62,000 nucleotides of DNA from Symbiodinium natans (GCA_905221605.1 CAJNDS010001002.1:180337-242336), one strand, 5' to 3'. Numbered from the stretch's first letter, positions 41,701-49,850 are shown. Notes: generated by a model not told the origin, from the sequence alone. Program-made: numbers and translations.

Positions 41701-44670
41701 GGGTACGATCACTCGAGGGTCCCGCTCCTGAAGCGAGGGGACCGAATCCAGCTTGAGGATGGATCGCACCACATTTATGGTGGTAGCCATCCGCCGGGGT
41801 GGCTTCGCGATGACCCCGAGCTGGACCCCCCTCCAGGGAGCAGCAGTGGAGGGTCCACGCCCAAGAGCGAGCCCAAAGAGGAGGCCGAGCCGAGACCTCC
41901 GCGGGAGGCCGCTCCGCGCGGGCGGGCCCTCGAGCCGCCGAAGGGCGACGTCCAGCGACGCCTGGCCGAGCGTCGCTCCAAGCGAGATTACTCGCCGGAC
42001 CTGGTGACGCCTCTTGACGATCTCCATGCCAAGGAGATCGACTCCTTCTTCGCGGGCGACCCAGCCGCGGATAGTCTTGACGTCATTTTGATGCGCGCCG
42101 AGGTTCGCACTGAGTCCCACCTCAAAGTTGGCCGGGAGGAGGAAGAGCCCCTGGTCAAGGAGGAACAGGAGGAGGAGGAGGCTGAGGTCGTCAAGGACGA
42201 GGAGGTTTCGGTTGAGATGGAGGCAGCCACCGCGGATGATGCGGACGAGGTCGCCCTCCCAGCCAACCGAGCCTACGTCGAAGGCCGCTTTTACCCCTAC
42301 GGCAGCTGGCGGTGCTTCTTCTGCGAAGCCATCAACCCGGTTACCGAGGACCAGTGCCTCACCACGCACGCGGGCGGCCCGAACGCGGGCGCCCCGTGCG
42401 ACGGCCGATGGATCAATGGGATCGACATCGGGTGGTGGGAGGTGGATCCTCAAACCGCGCCGGAGCAATGGCGGCGGAGGTTTTCTGCCGAAGAGCTTGA
42501 AGAACAACAAGCGCGGGCAGATGCCGCGAGGCTCCTCAGCGATGAGGAACTCGCTGAAGCCCTCCAGGCGGCCGAGGAGGCGCAGGCGGCCGAGCGCGCC
42601 AAGAAGCGGGAGCGGCGCCAGGCGGAGAAGGCGGAGCGCGATGATCACATCAGCGAGGCGCTCCGCATAGCAGGGTGGCAGTGCCCTAACTGCTATGAAT
42701 GGAACCTTTCATTCAGGCAGCTGTGCTTTCGGTGCAGCACGCCTCTCCGCTTGGCAGAGGTCGTTTCCCGCGGGATCCCTGATCCGCGGCGCGGCGAAGA
42801 GAGGGACTCGGGCTCCGAGAGCAGCCAGGACGAGCTGGAGTACGAGATCCTTCTGGCCAATCGCGCGATGGACCAAGAAACCATCCAGCCTCTTCTTAGA
42901 AGTAAACACAAGAAGAGGGGCGGCAAGAGACGTCGCGAAGAGGCGACGTACGGGAAGGGCCGCGACCCTTGGAGTGCTTGGGCAGACGCCCGTGGCAAGG
43001 GCCAGGGCAAGCCGAAAGGCAGAGGCAAGTCCGATGCCAAGGGCAAGCCCAAGGGGAGGGGCAAGTACGCCTGGGGCGCTTTCGCCGCGGGCATTGTTGC
43101 CGCGCTCCAACCCCGCCCAAGCACAAGCTGGGTCCCAGCTTTCCCGCGCGGGTCGGCCCGGCCGCCGCCAAGTGTTCCGCTTCCGCCGCGGACCCCCTTT
43201 TTCCTGGGTCGCGGGCTCCTCAATCGGTTGATGCACGCCCTCAACGGGAACATCAACGGCTGGTGGGGCCTGGCGGCTGCAGCGTCGGCGCCGATTGCCT
43301 TGCAGTTGCACCGCGGGGTTGTGCATGTTGTCGAGGACTCCATGCACGCGGTTGCAACGGTTTCGGCCGACGTTGTCGAGGAAATCGGCCATGGGGCCAG
43401 GCGGACCGTGTGGGTCGCCGGAACAGCCATCACTCTGGTAGTAGTGATCTTGTGCGGTGCTGTTCTGTGGTACGTGAGTCGTGCCGTTGCCAATCGCATT
43501 GCGCATATGCGACATGGCAACACCGCGGCCCCTGAGGCGCGGCTGTCTCAGCTCCTTGGCTCCGAAGCGACGTTTGAGGTCGCGAGCTCCAAGAAAGAGG
43601 TGACCCATAAGGTTTGGGTGCACCTCAAGGAGGAGACAGCTGCCTGTGGCTGTCGTGCTTACCTGGCAGAAGGACGCTGCGGGCATTGCGATGCCGCAAT
43701 GGACACCGCTCGTTCCTTAGGGTTTTTGCACGCGGCCCAGCGAGGCGCGGGTCCTGCGCTCACAGACTCCATTCGGAGTACCGCCTCCGAGACCCTGGCT
43801 AAGGGTAAGGTTGTGTTGGGTTTGGGAAACAGTGAAGGATGTTTCTCCCAACTGGCGGCCAAGAGCCGCGGGCTCTCCTGCTTTCAGGGGCTCGCGGGTC
43901 GTGACCTGGCCGCGGCCCCAGCAGATGGAGCGAGCGCGGCCCACGCACAGTCCGGCTCCGTGCAACGTGCCGCCACTGCCATTGTGGCGCGCACGCCAGG
44001 CCGGAGGAACAAGGGCCCAGCCCCCGCTAGGAGTTCTCCAGTCAAAGAAGCGGAATTCCTTGCGGGCGGGCCATACGTTCAGGCCGCCCAAACGCTGCTT
44101 GGGTCTGGAGCAGCAGAGGATGTGATCTACATCCGGGCTTACAGCTTAGATTGCCCATCCTGCATCGAGGCAATCGAAGCGTCGCTTGGCAAGGGCGCAA
44201 GCGTTCGGATTGTCGCCGACATGGGACAATGCCACCGCACCAAGCTTCAGTGGCAAGCGTTGAAACGCTTGGCGGCCGCAGGTGCCGAGGTGAAGGTGGG
44301 TTGTGGCACATCCGTGCGCGACGCCTATGCTCGCGACGGCCGCGGGGCTAAGGTAGGCACCGGGATCCAAGGGCTGCACCATGCCAAAGCCCTTTGCCTA
44401 CTGCGGCCGGATGGCGCGGTGGTGCTGATTGGGAGCCTCAATTTTACCACAAGCAGCAAGGCCAATGCGGAGGCAGGGCTTAAGCTTGAGGTCCCCAAGA
44501 CGCACTCAGTCGTGCAGTCCTACATCGAGGATTTCCAGAGGGTGTCGGCTGAGGCATTCTCCCTCGATGAGGCGGCCGCAAAGCGCCCTCAGTTGGAGCG
44601 AGCCAGTAGCTCCAACGTTGCTGGCAACACCGCTCGTGCCCCCAACACTGCTCCACAGGGTATCGAGTAG
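38716..44670 (+). CDS. Second frame: RT fingers/palm, then KptA, zinc fingers and PLD-like domains
   Basis: Open from just after a TAA (38713-38715) to TAG at 44670, with no ATG at its start, in the -1 frame relative to ORF1. It begins by continuing the RT fingers (GQLIRGSSAWGSAPFP, then RRLVVDYRRVNA). Palm motifs follow: FVDAVSGFNQI (Asp codon 38941), LPVGLTFGPINGPDDF and YVDDL (39145-39156). So the polymerase active site lies downstream of the integrase. After about 39400 the frame is Arg/Pro/Cys-rich and of low complexity until an ATG at 39919, from which a 1583-aa protein with separate enzymatic domains can be read. The RT part probably needs a -1 frameshift from ORF1; the rest may start independently. 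Confidence 0.85.
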   Translation, partial: VEEECKRGQLIRGSSAWGSAPFPTKEMPSYKRHRKRRLVVDYRRVNARIKRSTYYCRRGSDVLAAAVGSVWYTFVDAVSGFNQIRNTKRAREVLAIVARSGKYLPVGLTFGPINGPDDFNFVVDRAYAPGRGRRLKYTKEWIAYVDDLTVRTGRVIDGQFFTDAQAEGAVREACAKGAVAAPQSASSALEALGVRGAHNSKRANHDAARSDQNHPTRVLMLRMLGLLGCFCVQGGCFWGGPFPRSPVCGQKDFSSFVACSFVRLSRSQCLASRPRGSVQGRSRSRRSLKAQTLRRLPKPPPQRFKCVVEPRVGSPSPRSCLCTAPRCGSRPDRAGATDRSPGPSWSTTRPRCGPCPGRAGAAAYHYCTPAPCSGPCPGRSRARQVFLARRRSSKAAGLSAAMGGGGSKGRGKSKSPGPKGRKGTPSIDDVQRLLVRCMRHGEGGCRGRFGPGGLYPVDELIEQLGITINQYNQAVAHDANQRKPRLDTSHAGFLRAFQGHSADCGHPMGFMMEGLSETAIDDLIHEYGPAMWHGTDLHVVPSLIQNGLIPGGGSGGRLGVHYVLGHCPTQWEDGRRGFRRGSTCIVEVRLAVLRDAGVPIYAGADGVALTGQIRATGISRIWALPKGSPVYSVLIAELEVDRLVQRVDLKSLGDASAGPYPPLGRGPKLGTVQASQAAAASSGAASSSTVVLAPAGRVMAAGAAQPVSPPKAAPKAKGRPSGTPRTSIVPAKPKVYPRRNIPAPNVLEAEDSLEEEAAREAEGVEEDSSSSDLPDTRAPPAAVKVKEDEEPASGAQAESIEEGVLVLGQSVVTSAKEYLARSEALLRAQKLQSKILEVAGTAMVKLEKITKREESLKTLRREGESRAAGEGADGEEVSDDGQDAPGVAGSSSSARPAGGGTAQSAPAPEEPRPNADGHYGCSAPGCGLAFESLVQYHLHQAACHGASLPPNLGISPSAPLDPFRQDWRGPLFRLGKDGGYGEVPMLRVIRYHKANGYDHSRVPLLKRGDRIQLEDGSHHIYGGSHPPGWLRDDPELDPPPGSSSGGSTPKSEPKEEAEPRPPREAAPRGRALEPPKGDVQRRLAERRSKRDYSPDLVTPLDDLHAKEIDSFFAGDPAADSLDVILMRAEVRTESHLKVGREEEEPLVKEEQEEEEAEVVKDEEVSVEMEAATADDADEVALPANRAYVEGRFYPYGSWRCFFCEAINPVTEDQCLTTHAGGPNAGAPCDGRWINGIDIGWWEVDPQTAPEQWRRRFSAEELEEQQARADAARLLSDEELAEALQAAEEAQAAERAKKRERRQAEKAERDDHISEALRIAGWQCPNCYEWNLSFRQLCFRCSTPLRLAEVVSRGIPDPRRGEERDSGSESSQDELEYEILLANRAMDQETIQPLLRSKHKKRGGKRRREEATYGKGRDPWSAWADARGKGQGKPKGRGKSDAKGKPKGRGKYAWGAFAAGIVAALQPRPSTSWVPAFPRGSARPPPSVPLPPRTPFFLGRGLLNRLMHALNGNINGWWGLAAAASAPIALQLHRGVVHVVEDSMHAVATVSADVVEEIGHGARRTVWVAGTAITLVVVILCGAVLWYVSRAVANRIAHMRHGNTAAPEARLSQLLGSEATFEVASSKKEVTHKVWVHLKEETAACGCRAYLAEGRCGHCDAAMDTARSLGFLHAAQRGAGPALTDSIRSTASETLAKGKVVLGLGNSEGCFSQLAAKSRGLSCFQGLAGRDLAAAPADGASAAHAQSGSVQRAATAIVARTPGRRNKGPAPARSSPVKEAEFLAGGPYVQAAQTLLGSGAAEDVIYIRAYSLDCPSCIEAIEASLGKGASVRIVADMGQCHRTKLQWQALKRLAAAGAEVKVGCGTSVRDAYARDGRGAKVGTGIQGLHHAKALCLLRPDGAVVLIGSLNFTTSSKANAEAGLKLEVPKTHSVVQSYIEDFQRVSAEAFSLDEAAAKRPQLERASSSNVAGNTARAPNTAPQGIE
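38760..39240 (+). other. Reverse transcriptase fingers and palm
   Basis: The order VDYRRVNA, F-V-D-x3-GFNQI, PVGLTFGP and YVDD is the standard RT block order of Ty3/gypsy, and all three catalytic Asp are present. The expected thumb (FLGH region) does not follow; sequence after YVDD drifts into an unrelated Ala-rich stretch ending near NHPTR (39360). Confidence 0.9.
39695..39715 (+). repeat. 21-nt dyad motif, copy 4
   Basis: GCGG + GTCGCGACCAGACC + GCG. Positions 5/17 are G/C and 6/16 are T/A, a second compensatory pair. Confidence 0.75.
39770..39790 (+). repeat. 21-nt dyad motif, copy 5
   Basis: GCGG + GCCGTGCCCTGGCC + GCG. Positions 5/17 are G/C. Codon phase differs from copies 2, 3, 7 and 8. 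Confidence 0.8.
39833..39853 (+). repeat. 21-nt dyad motif, copy 6
   Basis: GCGG + GCCATGTCCTGGCC + GCT. Positions 5/17 are G/C; two outer or central differences. Confidence 0.7.
39919..40620 (+). other. KptA/Tpt1-like RNA 2'-phosphotransferase domain, with internal start
   Basis: From ATG 39919 the protein starts MGGGGSKGRGKSK, a good N-myristoylation signal. The domain shows the KptA/Tpt1 landmarks in order: CMRHG (Arg38-His39), VDELIEQLGI, KPRL, AFQGHS (95-100), WHGTD (131-135), then GVHYVL, STCIVEVRL and ADGVALTGQI. In known members this enzyme moves a splice-junction 2'-phosphate from RNA to NAD+. In a retroelement it may repair or modify RNA ends (inference). The Arg-His pair and HGT motif are kept, so it may be active. 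Confidence 0.8.
40798..40818 (+). repeat. 21-nt dyad motif, copy 7
   Basis: GCGG + GCCGTGTCATGGCC + GCG. Reads AGRVMAA in the linker after the KptA domain. Confidence 0.8.
41467..41549 (+). other. C2H2 zinc finger
   Basis: C-x4-C-x12-H-x4-H beginning at the Cys codon 41476, with the conserved hydrophobic Phe and Val/Leu positions. It lies between two acidic, disordered stretches. Confidence 0.75.
42304..42740 (+). other. Two RanBP2-type zinc fingers
   Basis: The second (Trp codon 42676) fits W-x-C-x2-C-x3-N-x6-C-x2-C exactly. The first (Trp codon 42307) has W-x-C-x2-C-x3-N but a longer second half. RanBP2 fingers bind single-stranded RNA or ubiquitin in known proteins. A Glu/Ala/Arg-rich probable coiled coil separates them. 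Confidence 0.8.
43405..43490 (+). other. Predicted membrane helix in the ORF2 protein
   Basis: VWVAGTAITLVVVILCGAVL is an uninterrupted hydrophobic segment followed by WYVSRAVANRI, typical of a single membrane span. With the N-terminal myristoylation-like signal it suggests membrane attachment. Confidence 0.65.
43645..43689 (+). other. SWIM-type zinc finger
   Basis: C-x-C-x8-C-x-H (Cys 1243 to His 1256 counted from ATG 39919) reads CGCRAYLAEGRCGH. SWIM fingers occur in MULE transposases and other nucleic-acid-binding proteins. Confidence 0.7.
43894..43914 (+). repeat. 21-nt dyad motif, copy 8
   Basis: GCGG + GTCGTGACCTGGCC + GCG. Reads AGRDLAA in the linker between the SWIM finger and the PLD-like domain. 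Position 6/16 is a T-G wobble. Confidence 0.8.
44060..44580 (+). other. PLD/Zucchini-like (single-HKD) nuclease domain
   Basis: Strands DVIYIRAYSLDCPSCIEAI and ASVRIVADMGQ precede the active-site block LHHAKALCLLRPDGAVVLIGSLNFTT: His codon 44380, Lys 44386, Asp 44410, Gly-Ser 44431 and Asn. This is the HxK...D-x6-GSxN pattern of single-motif PLD enzymes such as bacterial Nuc and Zucchini, with three extra residues between Lys and Asp. Such proteins dimerise and cut single-stranded nucleic acid or lipids. It ends the ORF2 protein. Confidence 0.8.
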
Positions 44671-45311
44671 GCTGCGGCCAGTCGGCGCGGCGTGGAAGGG
44701 GTGTCCACGCGATTTCTCAGGCATCACAGCGCGGCACGCTGTCGAGCCTCTTTTGGTTGTGTTTTGCTTGCGGGCGAAGAGCCGCGGCAGGGGTTTTCCC
44801 TGCCCATTTTGCCTACCCGCACTTTTCTTCCCAGCCCGTTGCGGCTGCTGCGGACCGTGTCCTGGTCGCGGCAGTGCGCTCGCCGAAGCGCGTGCGAGCT
44901 GCACTGCCTGCGGCACAAGCAATGTGCGCGGCTCTCGCTGAGTCCGGTAGCCCGTAGGGTAGTTCTGGATAGGTGAGTAGCCGTAGCCGTAGCTTAGGGC
45001 CGGTAGTGTGTACAGTGTACCATTTGTACCATAGCTTTGCACTAGCAGCATAAAGACCTGCCCAGTACTCTGGAGCCTCGCCTGCCTGCATAAAGGTGAG
45101 CGCTCGCGACTTGGGGTGGTTTAGGGTCGTTGAGGGCTGCTGTCGTCGTGCGTCCGTTTGGTAGTGCGGGCTGCCGCCCAAGCCGCATGCCAATGCTCAT
45201 GATGTGCGGGCTCTACCAGAGTCGCACGCGACATCCTCGCCCTACCCCATTTGGCGCGTTGCTGAAGTGCTTGACGCACTATGAGCTCTTGGTGAGCCGG
45301 AAGCCTCGGCT
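44671..45311 (+). other. 3' untranslated region of the element
   Basis: No long frame is visible. It contains one copy of the 21-nt dyad motif (44850-44870), GTAGCCGTAGCCGTAGC near 44979 and TACAGTGTACCATTTGTACC near 45012. It may hold the packaging or polyadenylation signals. Confidence 0.5.
44850..44870 (+). repeat. 21-nt dyad motif, copy 9 (3' UTR)
   Basis: GCGG + ACCGTGTCCTGGTC + GCG. Position 5 is A and 17 is T. Outside any long frame. Confidence 0.8.
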
Positions 45312-45321
45312 GAGGGGCGAA
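45312..45321 (+). other. Candidate polypurine tract
   Basis: GAGGGGCGAA lies directly against the 3' LTR, where plus-strand DNA priming is expected. One C interrupts the purines. Confidence 0.5.
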
Positions 45322-45615
45322 TGTGAGTAGGTCAAAGCATGCATGGAGTGCTTGCTTGGTGCTAGTGCAGCTTGTAGTTTTCCCTTGCATGTGTAGTTTT
45401 GCAATTCGTAACGATGCCAATATTTTGGCTCAAGTACCGAGCTTGTGCCTTTGAGCACGGTAGTTTCGTACAGTAGCTCTTAGGTTGCTGTGCGGTCCGA
45501 CCGGACGCACTCAGGCGTAGCTGCACAAGTGCTTGAACTCGCGAAGTCGTAAAACAGCGTGACCGGGCTGTGATTGCATTGGCTTAGTGCAAGTCCAGTG
45601 CTGGTCGACTTCACA
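45322..45615 (+). repeat. 3' LTR (294 bp)
   Basis: Direct repeat of 28711-29004 at a constant offset of 16611 with one substitution and no indels. It is preceded by a purine-rich tract and followed by ATAT and a TATG/TATATG microsatellite. The near identity implies recent integration. Confidence 0.95.
45422..45434 (+). promoter_or_regulatory. Spliced-leader-like 13-mer in 3' LTR
   Basis: Same 13 bases as at 28811-28823, at the equivalent position of the 3' LTR. Confidence 0.7.
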
Positions 45616-45658
45616 ATATGTGTATGTATATGTATATGTATATGTATGTATATATATT

Positions 45659-45745
<87 letters not shown>

Positions 45746-45753
45746 GCGTCACA

Positions 45754-45787
<34 letters not shown>
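45616..45787 (+). repeat. TATATG / CATATA microsatellite and (TA)n after the 3' LTR
   Basis: TATATG units switch near 45655 to the inverse CATATA units, which run to about 45745, then (TA)n at 45757-45787. The switch makes a large potential hairpin. Confidence 0.95.
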
Positions 45788-45789
<2 letters not shown>

Positions 45790-45866
45790 TACTAGTAGTA
45801 CTAATCAAACTGAATAAATACCTGGTGCACATAAATTGTATCATATATAAGTAAAGCAAAAAATGA

Positions 45867-45914
<48 letters not shown>

Positions 45915-46160
45915 GTTATATAGTACATAATATACACTCTGATATATACAACCTCAAACAATATATATATAACATATACAATGAAATATACAACATACAA
46001 TACATGTGTAAAATGACAAGTCGGGCCGACGAACTTGCGAAGCGCGGAAAAAATGGGACACATCGTTCTCAGAATCTCCTGAGCACAGGAAGTTCAGGCC
46101 TTTCTCCCCCCTAACCTCCCGACCACCTTCAACCCGGTTGCATGCAGGGGCTTGCGGGGT

Positions 46161-46203
46161 GGGTTTAAGGTTTAGGGTTTGGGGTTTGGGGTTTGGGGTT
46201 GAG
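46161..46203 (+). repeat. Telomere-like TTTAGGG/TTTGGGG run
   Basis: Six units; the last four are TTTGGGG variants. Confidence 0.8.
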
Positions 46204-46646
46204 GGCACAGACTCTGGACGATGCAGCTGAGGCCGGGGCAATTACCATATCGGCGGCGTGCTCGAGACGCCTTCAATTCAAACGGAGGCCCTACCCCAAA
46301 ACCCCAAATTCCTACGGTGTCTGCAGAGTACGCAAGAATCCCCTAATACCTTACAAGCCCTAAGCCTTACAAGTTCGTAGGCTTGGGGCTCTCGACGACG
46401 TGCCGCTCACATGCCTTAGGCCTGACATTCCTTTGGAGCTTGCTCAGGATTTAAGGTTTCGGGCTGATGTAGGGTTAAGGGTTTAGGGTCTCCAACAACC
46501 TTTTGCGTGGAAAGCCCGACGAGTCAGTCCTGGATCGGCAGGCGCCGGGCAAGTCCCCATCCAGCATCTTTGGGATGCCTGGGGGGGGGGGGGGGGGCTG
46601 GTCTTTGAGGGTTCATTTTTGTCTGCCAAGCGGCTGGTCGTGGATG

Positions 46647-46745
46647 CATATATATATATATATATGTACACATGTATGTTGCATATACATATATATATAT
46701 ATATACATGACTGCACATATATATATATATATATATACATATATA
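46647..46745 (+). repeat. (TA)n microsatellite with CATATA interruptions
   Basis: Three TA blocks; another cluster lies at 45868-45934. Confidence 0.9.
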
Positions 46746-46868
46746 GTGCTACGTATACCACATATTACAACTGGGTCTCAAATGTTCGGGCCCCGGCTGA
46801 CGGTTTTCAAGGCCTGCTCGTCAATACCATACATCCTGAAGCCAAGATCGACTCACTTGTGTACTTCA

Positions 46869-46938
46869 GAACCCTAAACCCTAAACCCTAAACCCCAAAC
46901 CCTAAACCCCAAACCCTAAACCCTAAACCTTAAACCCC
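46869..46938 (+). repeat. Telomere-like CCCTAAA/CCCCAAA array
   Basis: Nine units with two CCCCAAA variants. Confidence 0.92.
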
Positions 46939-47445
46939 CTTACAAAAAGGAAGTGATCATGTTCAAGGACCATGTGGCTGCCCCTTGATTCGTGGGCACT
47001 GCTGCATGCTAATTATCATGCATCGCGTCTCAGGATCCTGTGCAGCCTGGGGGCCTCTTGGGCAATGACTCCCTCAGAACTCAGAATTCAGAACTCAGAT
47101 TCCTCATAGACTCATACTCACTTGACGACCTGCGGGTCCTTCCCCGAGATTATCCTACTTGCGGGGGCTCAAGTTTTCAGGAGAATTTACAACAAGCCTC
47201 ATGAAGGCTCCCACTTATCACAGGGGCATCGTACACGAGGCACGCATGCCCCAAAGCCAGCGAGAAGGCTCCAGAATAGCACACATAAGATCGAAGGGAC
47301 GTGCTGTCTCTTTGGAACAGCCGGGCACGTTGGGGATTCCGTTGAGATACTTGGAGATACTTGTACAGGAAAGCCTCACTATGGGCCTGCATGGCTCCTC
47401 CAAGCAACTCGCCCCAAACCCCGGAAGCCTCAAGCGGGAGCTCGC

Positions 47446-47517
47446 GCACCCTGAGCACCCTGAGCACCCTGAGCACCCTGAGCACCCTGAGCACCCTAAA
47501 CCCTAAACCCTAAACCC
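47446..47517 (+). repeat. (GAGCACCCT)5 minisatellite joined to (CCCTAAA)3
   Basis: Five perfect 9-bp units (47453-47497) run directly into CCCTAAA repeats, sharing the ACCCT core. Confidence 0.92.
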
Positions 47518-47782
47518 AAAAAGCACACCGCGGTGAGACCTAGGCCCCGCGCCAAAAATCTAAGGGCTTCCCTGGCAACTTTGTCATTGCCAGCACAACC
47601 TGCGCGCTGTCGAAACGGAACTTCGGCTTGGGACTCCATTTAGGGTTGCCCCGCAAGGCCAGCTTGTCAACGCCTGCCAAATACAACTGTAACTAACATG
47701 GGAAATATACAATGTACATAAATACATAATATACATAAATAAAAACACGAAAACACAAACAGTATAACTGTCACTATAAATA

Positions 47783-47846
47783 TACATATATATATATATA
47801 CATATATATACGCTACCCCCCCAAAGCGACCTACCCTTTTTAGGCC
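47783..47846 (-). repeat. Poly-G/(TA)n module, copy A
   Basis: On the minus strand: AAAAAGGGTAGGTCGC, G7, TAGCG, then (TA)n. Confidence 0.7.
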
Positions 47847-48019
47847 TTTTTAGGCCGTTTTAACAAAAAACAACAACGAAGGCCCAAAGCCGCGTAGTTA
47901 ATCACCGGGTAATGAAGGACAGTTACTGGGACACCCACCTCACAGACCCCGATAAGCCGGCATTGGATTAATCTACATTTTGAATCTGAAGCGGACAATG
48001 CTGTTTGCAGATGTCTAGA

Positions 48020-48850
48020 TCTGTGTTTTTTCTATGCAAATTGTGCGTTTAAAGGGCAATTAATGTTTTGTTGAGCAACCAATTTATTTATACAGTTGTG
48101 TTTGCACGAGGCAAAGCATTAATCAAATAGTGAAACAGTTTTCTTCATTCTATGCGAATTTAACTACTAGAGTATTTATTCAGCAAAGAGCCCAATTTGA
48201 CTCAAGTGAATACTATTTAAGGGAGCATACTCAACCAAGATACGAAATAGACACCATTCTCAACCAAAATATGGCAAAGTGTGCGTTTGAAGGGCAAATA
48301 ATGCTTTGTTGAGCAACTACCGTATTTATACAATTGTGTTTGTATTAGGCAAAGTATGAATCAAATACTATCTGAAAAGTCCACTGAAATACCTTATGTT
48401 GACATATTCATGAAATTGTTTACCTTTGAAATAATCTTTCTATGCGAATTTAGCTACTAGAGTAATTATTAAGCAAATAGCCCAATTTGACTCAAGTGAA
48501 TACCATTTAAAGGACCATACTCAACCAAAATACGAAATAAGCATCATATTCAACCAAAATATGGCAAAGTGTGGTTTAAAGGGCAAATAGTGCTTTGTTG
48601 GGCAACTAATGCATTGAAACAGTTGTGCTTATACCAGGCAGAGTATTATTGAAATACTATCTGCAAAGTCCACTGAACTACCTTATGTTACATATTCGTG
48701 AAACAATTTTTTTGAAATATTCATTCTATGCGAATTTAACTACTAGAGTAATTCTTAAGCAAATAGCCCAATTTGACCCAAGTGAATACTATTTAAAGGA
48801 CCATGCTCAACCAAATACGAAATACACATTAACGGAAATCGAAGCGGTTC
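48020..48850 (+). repeat. AT-rich ~288-bp tandem satellite
   Basis: TATGCGAATTTA(A/G)CTACTAGAG recurs at 48151, 48441 and 48727 (spacing 290 and 286), with partial copies before 48100 and near 49333. Units share CAATTTGACTCAAGTGAATAC. No coding frame survives across units. Confidence 0.85.
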
Positions 48851-49560
48851 TACCTACATAACAATGAAACAAAGATTGCTGAAGTATTCAATAAAGACCA
48901 CTTATATACTATGTCTGAAAAGCACAATTTGCATAAGCAAGCTTAAAAATGCACAACAATGGAAATAGAAGCGGTTCTACTTACATACCGATGAAACAAA
49001 GATGTCTGAAGTATTTAAGAAAGACCACTTATATACTATGTTTGAAAAACACAACTTGCACAACCAGGCCTAAAGAATGCACAAGAATCCTAGAAAAGTA
49101 CTTAGTGAAGGCCATACACAAGCAAATTCACACATACAAAAAAACATCCAAAAGCGCAAGCTAGTCAGGAGAATCTCTGGTGAAGTTTGGATTATAGGGT
49201 TTTGGGGTATCCCTGGACGAGTAGGAGGTACTTTTTAAGCAAACAATTTTAAGCAATAAATGCTTTTTCTCAAGACAAGTATTGCAAATGCTGCTTCTGG
49301 ATAATTAATCGCTTTTACCAGGCAACTAGTATCCATGCGAATTTAGCTACCAGAGCACCAAGTAATGGCTGAATAAGGTCTACTACACTTGAGTACAACC
49401 AAAAGATGCACCAAACACTAGTTGAAAAAGAAGCGAAGCGGTTCTACTTACATAATAACGAAACAAGTAGTTCTGAAGCACTAGAAAGACCACTTGTATA
49501 CTATTTCTGAAAAGCACAATTAGCATAAGCACACTTAAAAATGCGTAGTTGTTGTTTCGT
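48836..49560 (+). repeat. Second AT-rich repeat with ~127-bp unit
   Basis: GAAGCGGTTCTAC recurs at 48841, 48968 and about 49436, each followed by AAGACCACTT(A/G)TATACTAT and AAAGCACAA. Confidence 0.75.
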
Positions 49561-49566
49561 GACCGT

Positions 49567-49850
49567 GAAGGCGAACCAAAAAGCCAAAATACCAAAACCA
49601 AAACCAAAAAAAAACAAAAACACCAAAACCAAAAAAACCAAAAAAAACAAAAAAAACAAAACCGAAAAAACCAAAAGAACCAAAAAAAACAATTTTCCGG
49701 GACTCTTGGAGAAGCCTCATAGGGATTCCTGAGAGTTCCGGAAAATTGTTTTTGTTTTGGTTTTTTTGTTTTTTTTGGTTTTGTTTTTCTTGTTTTTTTT
49801 TGGCTTTGTTTTTTTTGGTTTTTTTGGTTTTGGTGTTTTTGGTTTTTTCT
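49567..49850 (+). repeat. Large inverted repeat with CCAAAA and TTTTGG arms
   Basis: An A/C-only arm (about 49575-49695) and a T/G-only arm (about 49745-49850) flank a centre bounded by AATTTTCCGG and CCGGAAAATT. The whole can fold into one hairpin of more than 100 bp. Confidence 0.85.

Larger units (their letters stand above)
28711..45615 (+). mobile_element. 16.9 kb LTR retrotransposon, Ty3/gypsy-like with rearranged pol
   Basis: The element is bounded by two 294-bp direct repeats (28711-29004 and 45322-45615) that begin TGTGAG and end TTCACA. Both are flanked by ATAT (28707-28710 and 45616-45619), a possible 4-bp target duplication, although the site is a TATG/TATATG microsatellite so this is ambiguous. 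Internal order is primer-site candidate, 5' leader, ORF1 (Gag, protease, RT thumb, RNase H, integrase), overlapping second frame (RT palm, then accessory domains), 650-bp 3' untranslated region and purine tract. RNase H, integrase type and the GPY/F-like tail place it near Ty3/gypsy by known family features. It is far longer than the usual 5-10 kb. Both long frames are open without internal stops apart from the one frame change, so this copy is young and possibly active. Confidence 0.95.

Noticed and set aside
29278-44941. Long opposite-strand and shifted frames inside the element (up to 337 aa)
   Set aside because: They mirror the GC-rich coding frames and lack independent motifs.
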